Assembly: GCA_958450865.1 (NCBI GenBank)
Contig: CAUDNY010000004.1
Coordinates: 145,496 to 209,495, forward strand
Length of the DNA: 64,000 nucleotides
Direction of reading: 5' to 3'
Source: an uncultured Collinsella sp.
GTDB taxonomy: Bacteria > Actinomycetota > Coriobacteriia > Coriobacteriales > Coriobacteriaceae
Shown: piece after piece, positions 60,603 through 64,000 of the stretch
How positions within the stretch are numbered: the first letter of the stretch is position 1
How the letters are laid out: each line of letters begins with the position of its first letter
Position numbers and translations under genes: made by a program
The notes under the pieces: model-generated
Databases searched by the model: none
What the model saw: the letters and a program-made list of their open reading frames with translations, nothing else
What the model was told of the DNA's origin: nothing

Positions 60603-63380
60603 ATGATTCTCAACGGACCGGGAATTAGCTACACCGAGCCTGACATCGGTTCGGAGTTCGTGCCGCCGCTGCCGGAGCATCCGCGCGAGGCCATCGTCAA
60701 GCTGTGCGAGCACTGCACCAACCGTCTGCTGCATCGCGACGAGCTGCTGGGCTACGAGTACTGGTCGTTTGCCGAGGCCGCAACCGACGAGCAGGCCGAG
60801 GTACTCTGCAAGATGAAGATGCGCTGTCCCTATACGCTGCCCGAGATGGTCAAGCTCACCGGCATGCCCGAGGCCGATATCGAGAAGATGCTCGACGACA
60901 TGAGCTACACGGGTCTGCTCGAGTACAACTGGGAAAATCCCGAGCGCGCCAAGCAGTGGGTGCTGCCCATGCTGGTGCCGGGTTCCGCCGAGTTCCTCAA
61001 CATGCGCGTGAGTCAGCTCGAGGAGCATCCGGTCTATGCCAAGTTTTTTGAGCAGGCATCCAAGGGCCCGCTGTCCAAGGCCACGCCGATGGTGCCGCCC
61101 GGTGGTGCCGGCATCGGCATGCATGTCATTCCGGTCGAGAAGGCCATAGATGCCGCGAGCACGTCGGTGCCGATCGAGCATATCGAGCATTGGCTCGACA
61201 AATACGAGGGTAAGTATGCCGCCAGCACCTGCAGCTGCCGCGCGAGCCGTCGTGTGATGGGCGAGGGCTGCGCCGACGACCCCGCCGACTGGTGCATTGC
61301 CGTGGGCGATATGGCCGACTATGTGGTCGAGACCGACCGCGGCCATTACGTGACGCGCGACGAGGTCTACGACATTTTGCGCCAGGCCGAGGACAACGGC
61401 TTTGTGCACCAGATCACCAACATCGACGGCGAGAACAAGATCTTCGCCATCTGCAACTGCAACGTCAACGTGTGCTACGCCCTGCGCACCTCGCAGCTGT
61501 TCAACACGCCCAACCTGTCGCGCTCGGCCTATGTCGCCAAGGTCGAGAAGGACAAGTGCGTGGCCTGCGGCCGCTGCGTTGAGGTGTGTCCGGCCGGCGC
61601 CGCCAAGCTGGGCCAGAAGCTCTGCAGCAAAAAGGCGGGCGGACAGGTGCCCGAGTATCCGCGCCAGGAGCTGCCCGATGCCACCAAGTGGGACCACACC
61701 AAGTGGTCGCCTAACTACCGCAACGACAACCGCATCGAGACGCACGAGTCCGGCACCGCGCCCTGCAAGACGGCTTGCCCCGCGCATGTCGCCGTTCAGG
61801 GCTATCTGAAGCTCGCGGCGCAGGGCCGCTATGACGAGGCCCTGGCGCTCATTAAACGCGAGAACCCGCTGCCCGCTATCTGCGGCCGTGTGTGCAACCG
61901 CCGCTGTGAGGATGCCTGCACCCGCGGTCGTGTGGACGCCGCCGTGGCTATCGACGAAGTCAAGAAGTTTATCGCCCAGCGCGATCTGGACGCTGCGACC
62001 CGCTACGTCCCGCCCGTGGTGACGCCGACGCGCGCTGGCGGCTTCGACCAGAAGATTGCCATCATCGGTGCCGGCCCGGCCGGTCTGTCCTGCGCTTTCT
62101 ATCTTGCCGAGAAGGGCTACAAGCCCGTCGTGTTCGAGAAAAACGAGCGCCCGGGTGGTATGCTCACCTACGGCATTCCCAGCTTTAAGCTGCAGAAGGA
62201 TGTTATCGAGGCCGAGGTCGAGATCATTCGCCTGATGGGTGCCGAGTTCCGCTATGGCGTGGAAGTCGGCCGCGACGTGACGCTCGACGAGCTGCGCACG
62301 CAGGGTTTTAAGGCCTTCTACGTGGCTATTGGCTGCCAGGGCGGCCGCCTTGCCGACATTCCGGGCGAGGACGCCGAGGGTGTGACCGTGGCCGTCGACT
62401 TTTTGCGCGAGGTCAACAGCGGCAAGATTGACGCGCTGCCCGGTCGCACCATCGTGGTGGGCGGCGGCAACGTGGCCATCGACGTTGCCCGCAACGCCTG
62501 CCGTCTGGGTTCCGAGCACGTTGAGATGTTCTGCCTGGAGAGCGAGGCACAGATGCCCGCCAGCGAGGAAGAGCGTCGCGAGGCCATCGAGGACGGCGCG
62601 CACATCAGCTGCGGTTGGGGTCCCAAGGAGGTCCACCTGGACGAGGCCGGTCGTGTGTGCGGTATCACCTTCAAGCGCTGCACGCGTGTCTTTGACGACG
62701 AAGGCCGTTTTGCGCCCGAGTACGACGAGAACGATCTACGCCGTGTCGATGCTGACCGTGTCGTCATGTCCATCGGCCAGTCCATCGTGTGGGGCGACCT
62801 GCTGGCTGGCTCCAAGGTGGAGCTTGGCCGTGGTCAGGGTGCCCTTGCCGATCCCCAGACCTACCAGACCGCCGAACCCGACATCTTTGTGGGTGGTGAC
62901 GTCTACACCGGTCCCAGCTTCGCCATCGACGCTATCGCCGCCGGTCACGAGGCTGCGGTGTCCATCCACCGCTTTGTGCAGCCGGGCTCCACGCTCACCA
63001 TCGGCCGCAACCAGCGCCGCTACACCGCGCTCGACCGCGACGATGTCGTGATCGCGAGCTATGACAACGCGAGCCGTGAGGTTGCCCACGTGGACCACGA
63101 GCGCGAGAAGGCCGCGCCCTTCAGCGAGTACGTCGAGACCTTTACCGAAGAGCAGGTGCGCGCCGAGACCGCCCGTTGCCTTGGCTGCGGTGCCTCAATC
63201 GTCGACCCCAACAAGTGCATCGGCTGCGGCCTGTGCACCACCAAGTGCGCGTTCAATGCCATCCATCTGGATCGCGATCGCCCCGAGTGCTCCACGATGG
63301 TCAAATACGAGCAAAAGCTCCCGAGCCTTGGCAAGTATGCTTTAAAGCGTGCAATCAAAATCAAGTTCGGTCGTAAATAG
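60603..63380 (+). CDS. FeS/FAD oxidoreductase with GltD-like core
   Basis: A 925-residue oxidoreductase. The N-terminal 330 residues have a winged-helix-like part and Cys-rich motifs (CEHCTNRLL, CSCRASRRVMGEGC, CNCNVNVCYAL). A ferredoxin motif CVACGRCVEVCPAG follows (about 318-335). The GltD-like part starts near 385 (CKTACPAHVAVQGYLKLA, then CGRVCNRRCEDACTRG) with FAD-binding IIGAGPAGLSCAFYLAEKG and NADP-binding GGGNVAIDVARNACRLG. It ends with CLGCGASIVDPNKCIGCGLCTTKCAFNA. The ATG at 60603 has GAGAAGGGACAACC. The regulator is divergent. Electron acceptor and donor are not known. Confidence 0.85.
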   Translation: MILNGPGISYTEPDIGSEFVPPLPEHPREAIVKLCEHCTNRLLHRDELLGYEYWSFAEAATDEQAEVLCKMKMRCPYTLPEMVKLTGMPEADIEKMLDDMSYTGLLEYNWENPERAKQWVLPMLVPGSAEFLNMRVSQLEEHPVYAKFFEQASKGPLSKATPMVPPGGAGIGMHVIPVEKAIDAASTSVPIEHIEHWLDKYEGKYAASTCSCRASRRVMGEGCADDPADWCIAVGDMADYVVETDRGHYVTRDEVYDILRQAEDNGFVHQITNIDGENKIFAICNCNVNVCYALRTSQLFNTPNLSRSAYVAKVEKDKCVACGRCVEVCPAGAAKLGQKLCSKKAGGQVPEYPRQELPDATKWDHTKWSPNYRNDNRIETHESGTAPCKTACPAHVAVQGYLKLAAQGRYDEALALIKRENPLPAICGRVCNRRCEDACTRGRVDAAVAIDEVKKFIAQRDLDAATRYVPPVVTPTRAGGFDQKIAIIGAGPAGLSCAFYLAEKGYKPVVFEKNERPGGMLTYGIPSFKLQKDVIEAEVEIIRLMGAEFRYGVEVGRDVTLDELRTQGFKAFYVAIGCQGGRLADIPGEDAEGVTVAVDFLREVNSGKIDALPGRTIVVGGGNVAIDVARNACRLGSEHVEMFCLESEAQMPASEEERREAIEDGAHISCGWGPKEVHLDEAGRVCGITFKRCTRVFDDEGRFAPEYDENDLRRVDADRVVMSIGQSIVWGDLLAGSKVELGRGQGALADPQTYQTAEPDIFVGGDVYTGPSFAIDAIAAGHEAAVSIHRFVQPGSTLTIGRNQRRYTALDRDDVVIASYDNASREVAHVDHEREKAAPFSEYVETFTEEQVRAETARCLGCGASIVDPNKCIGCGLCTTKCAFNAIHLDRDRPECSTMVKYEQKLPSLGKYALKRAIKIKFGRK

Positions 63381-63395
63381 GTAACCATGGCGGGT

Positions 63396-63434
63396 AAGGG
63401 GACGGCGCAGACTAGATTTCGCCGTCCCCTTGCT
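63396..63434 (+). terminator. Hairpin after the flavoprotein gene
   Basis: AAGGGGACGGCG (63396-63407) pairs perfectly with CGCCGTCCCCTT (63420-63431), followed by GCTTTG. It separates the gene from hypA. Confidence 0.7.
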
Positions 63435-63476
63435 TTGAGTTTGCATCGCATCAACCGTTGTTGAAAGGTTTCTACC

Positions 63477-63905
63477 TTGCATGAATTGGGAATCGTTTAT
63501 CACATTATTCGCGATGTTGAGAACGTGGCGCGCGCCAATGGCGTGCGTCGCGTTTCGAGCGTCACGCTGCTGCTGGGCGAGGTCTCGGGCGTCGTTCCCG
63601 ACTTGCTGCTCGACGCTTGGCGCTGGGCGGCAGATAAAAAGTCCATCACGCAGGGCGCGGAGCTTATCGTGGAGTCCGTCGAGGCCGTGACGCATTGCGA
63701 GGCGTGCGGCCGCGACTATGTGACAGTCGAGCACGGCAAGACCTGCCCCCATTGCGGCAGTGGTGATACCTATTTGCTCCAGGGCCAAGAGGTCATGATC
63801 AAGCAGATCGAGACCCCCGACGAGGATCCGGCAGACGCTGCCCCCGACGGCCCTTCTGACGCCCCCGACGCCGTCGACGCCGCTAACCCTCTCCACATCG
63901 TCTAG
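63477..63905 (+). CDS. hypA: Hydrogenase nickel insertion protein HypA
   Basis: A 142-residue chaperone that brings nickel to NiFe-hydrogenase with HypB. The start must be the TTG at 63477 because HypA needs MHELG at the N-terminus, and Met1/His2 bind nickel. The zinc site is CEACGRDYVTVEHGKTCPHCG. The C-terminal 28 residues (DEDPADAAPDGPSDAPDAVDAANPLHIV) are an Asp/Pro/Ala extension beyond usual HypA. The other hyp genes are 36 kb away, and hypB may follow beyond the window edge. Confidence 0.94.
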   Translation: MHELGIVYHIIRDVENVARANGVRRVSSVTLLLGEVSGVVPDLLLDAWRWAADKKSITQGAELIVESVEAVTHCEACGRDYVTVEHGKTCPHCGSGDTYLLQGQEVMIKQIETPDEDPADAAPDGPSDAPDAVDAANPLHIV

Positions 63906-64000
63906 CCCCTAGTCGTTGGGGACGTTCTTGTTTGACTAGTCGTTTAAGAACGTCCATTACAGTCGAAATTGTCAGCCCGGGACCGTCTCGGGCTACGATT
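63906..64000. repeat. GGGGACGTTCTT palindromic repeat at the right edge
   Basis: GGACGTTCTT near 63920 and AAGAACGTCC near 63947 form a hairpin centred on GACTAGTC. The rest of the stretch holds an AGCCCGGGA...TCTCGGGCT hairpin and no gene. Confidence 0.7.

Noticed and set aside
60510..62636. Leftward open frame of 708 codons across the flavoprotein gene
   Set aside because: Antisense shadow; the FAD, NADP and cluster motifs are all on the other strand.
1..64000. tRNA or rRNA genes
   Set aside because: No T-arm GGTTCGANTCC sequence in a cloverleaf context and no rRNA-like conserved stretches were seen by eye. A tRNAscan run would settle it.
1..64000. Complete insertion sequence or prophage
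   Set aside because: No transposase, integrase or phage structural gene is recognisable; the repeats are all small and non-coding.

Overview
The window looks like chromosome of a high-GC Gram-positive gut bacterium of the Coriobacteriia, most likely Collinsella or a close relative. This is inferred from the GC-rich coding, the dnaK-grpE-dnaJ-hspR operon typical of Actinobacteria, the strict-anaerobe gene content (hydrogenase maturation, ferredoxin, FeS/FAD oxidoreductase, NAD synthesis through NadA/NadB) and family-level resemblance of several proteins. No database was searched. I see no rRNA, tRNA, CRISPR array, prophage or intact insertion sequence.

Layout. 1-187: cut-off N-terminus of a leftward gene. 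375-3723: ribokinase, nucleoside hydrolase, luxS and a DUF4867 gene. 3893-7892: membrane protein, sensor kinase and LuxR-type regulator. 8083-12371: leftward four-gene operon of zinc-ribbon, SPFH and lipoprotein genes resembling the Bacillus ydjGHI envelope-stress module. 12575-21788: orphan LuxR HTH remnant, MgtA-type ATPase, pyrE, an XRE-superoxide-reductase-like fusion, a frameshifted RpiR regulator, an EIIA-Glc protein, a lipoprotein and a HAD phosphatase. 21894-27831: leftward hydrogenase maturation and nickel block (small gene, nikR, hypF, hypC, hypD, hypE); hypA sits alone at 63477. 28053-29085: trxA and an unknown gene. 29160-39005: GHKL/LytTR two-component system divergent from a giant repetitive surface protein of about 2,534 residues. 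39123-43076: NAD operon nadA-nadB-nadC-niaR behind a large palindrome. 43315: ferredoxin. 44159-48459: dnaK-grpE-dnaJ-hspR. 48853: aconitase-like hydratase. 51365-52012: membrane-anchored protein bracketed by direct repeats. 52375: clpB. 55137-58447: a small protein, an AAA/DUF4143 ATPase and a membrane-anchored protein. 58680-63380: DUF5692 membrane protein and TetR regulator divergent from a GltD-like FeS flavoprotein.

How genes work together. HspR probably controls both dnaK and clpB, because the two genes share an upstream motif found nowhere else that I saw. NiaR probably represses its own nad operon. The TetR protein probably controls the divergent flavoprotein through two TTGAC-N5-GTCAA palindromes. 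NikR and the Hyp proteins handle nickel and the NiFe-hydrogenase active site, although no hydrogenase structural gene lies here.

The most unusual content is between genes. At least four copies of a compound hairpin element sit directly after stop codons (pyrE, a lipoprotein gene, niaR, hspR). Their unpaired segments are conserved, while the stems differ in sequence and stay complementary, which is the mark of selected secondary structure. Several other palindromic repeat families are scattered around them, often in the same order, so this genome seems heavily colonised by small non-autonomous or structured elements.
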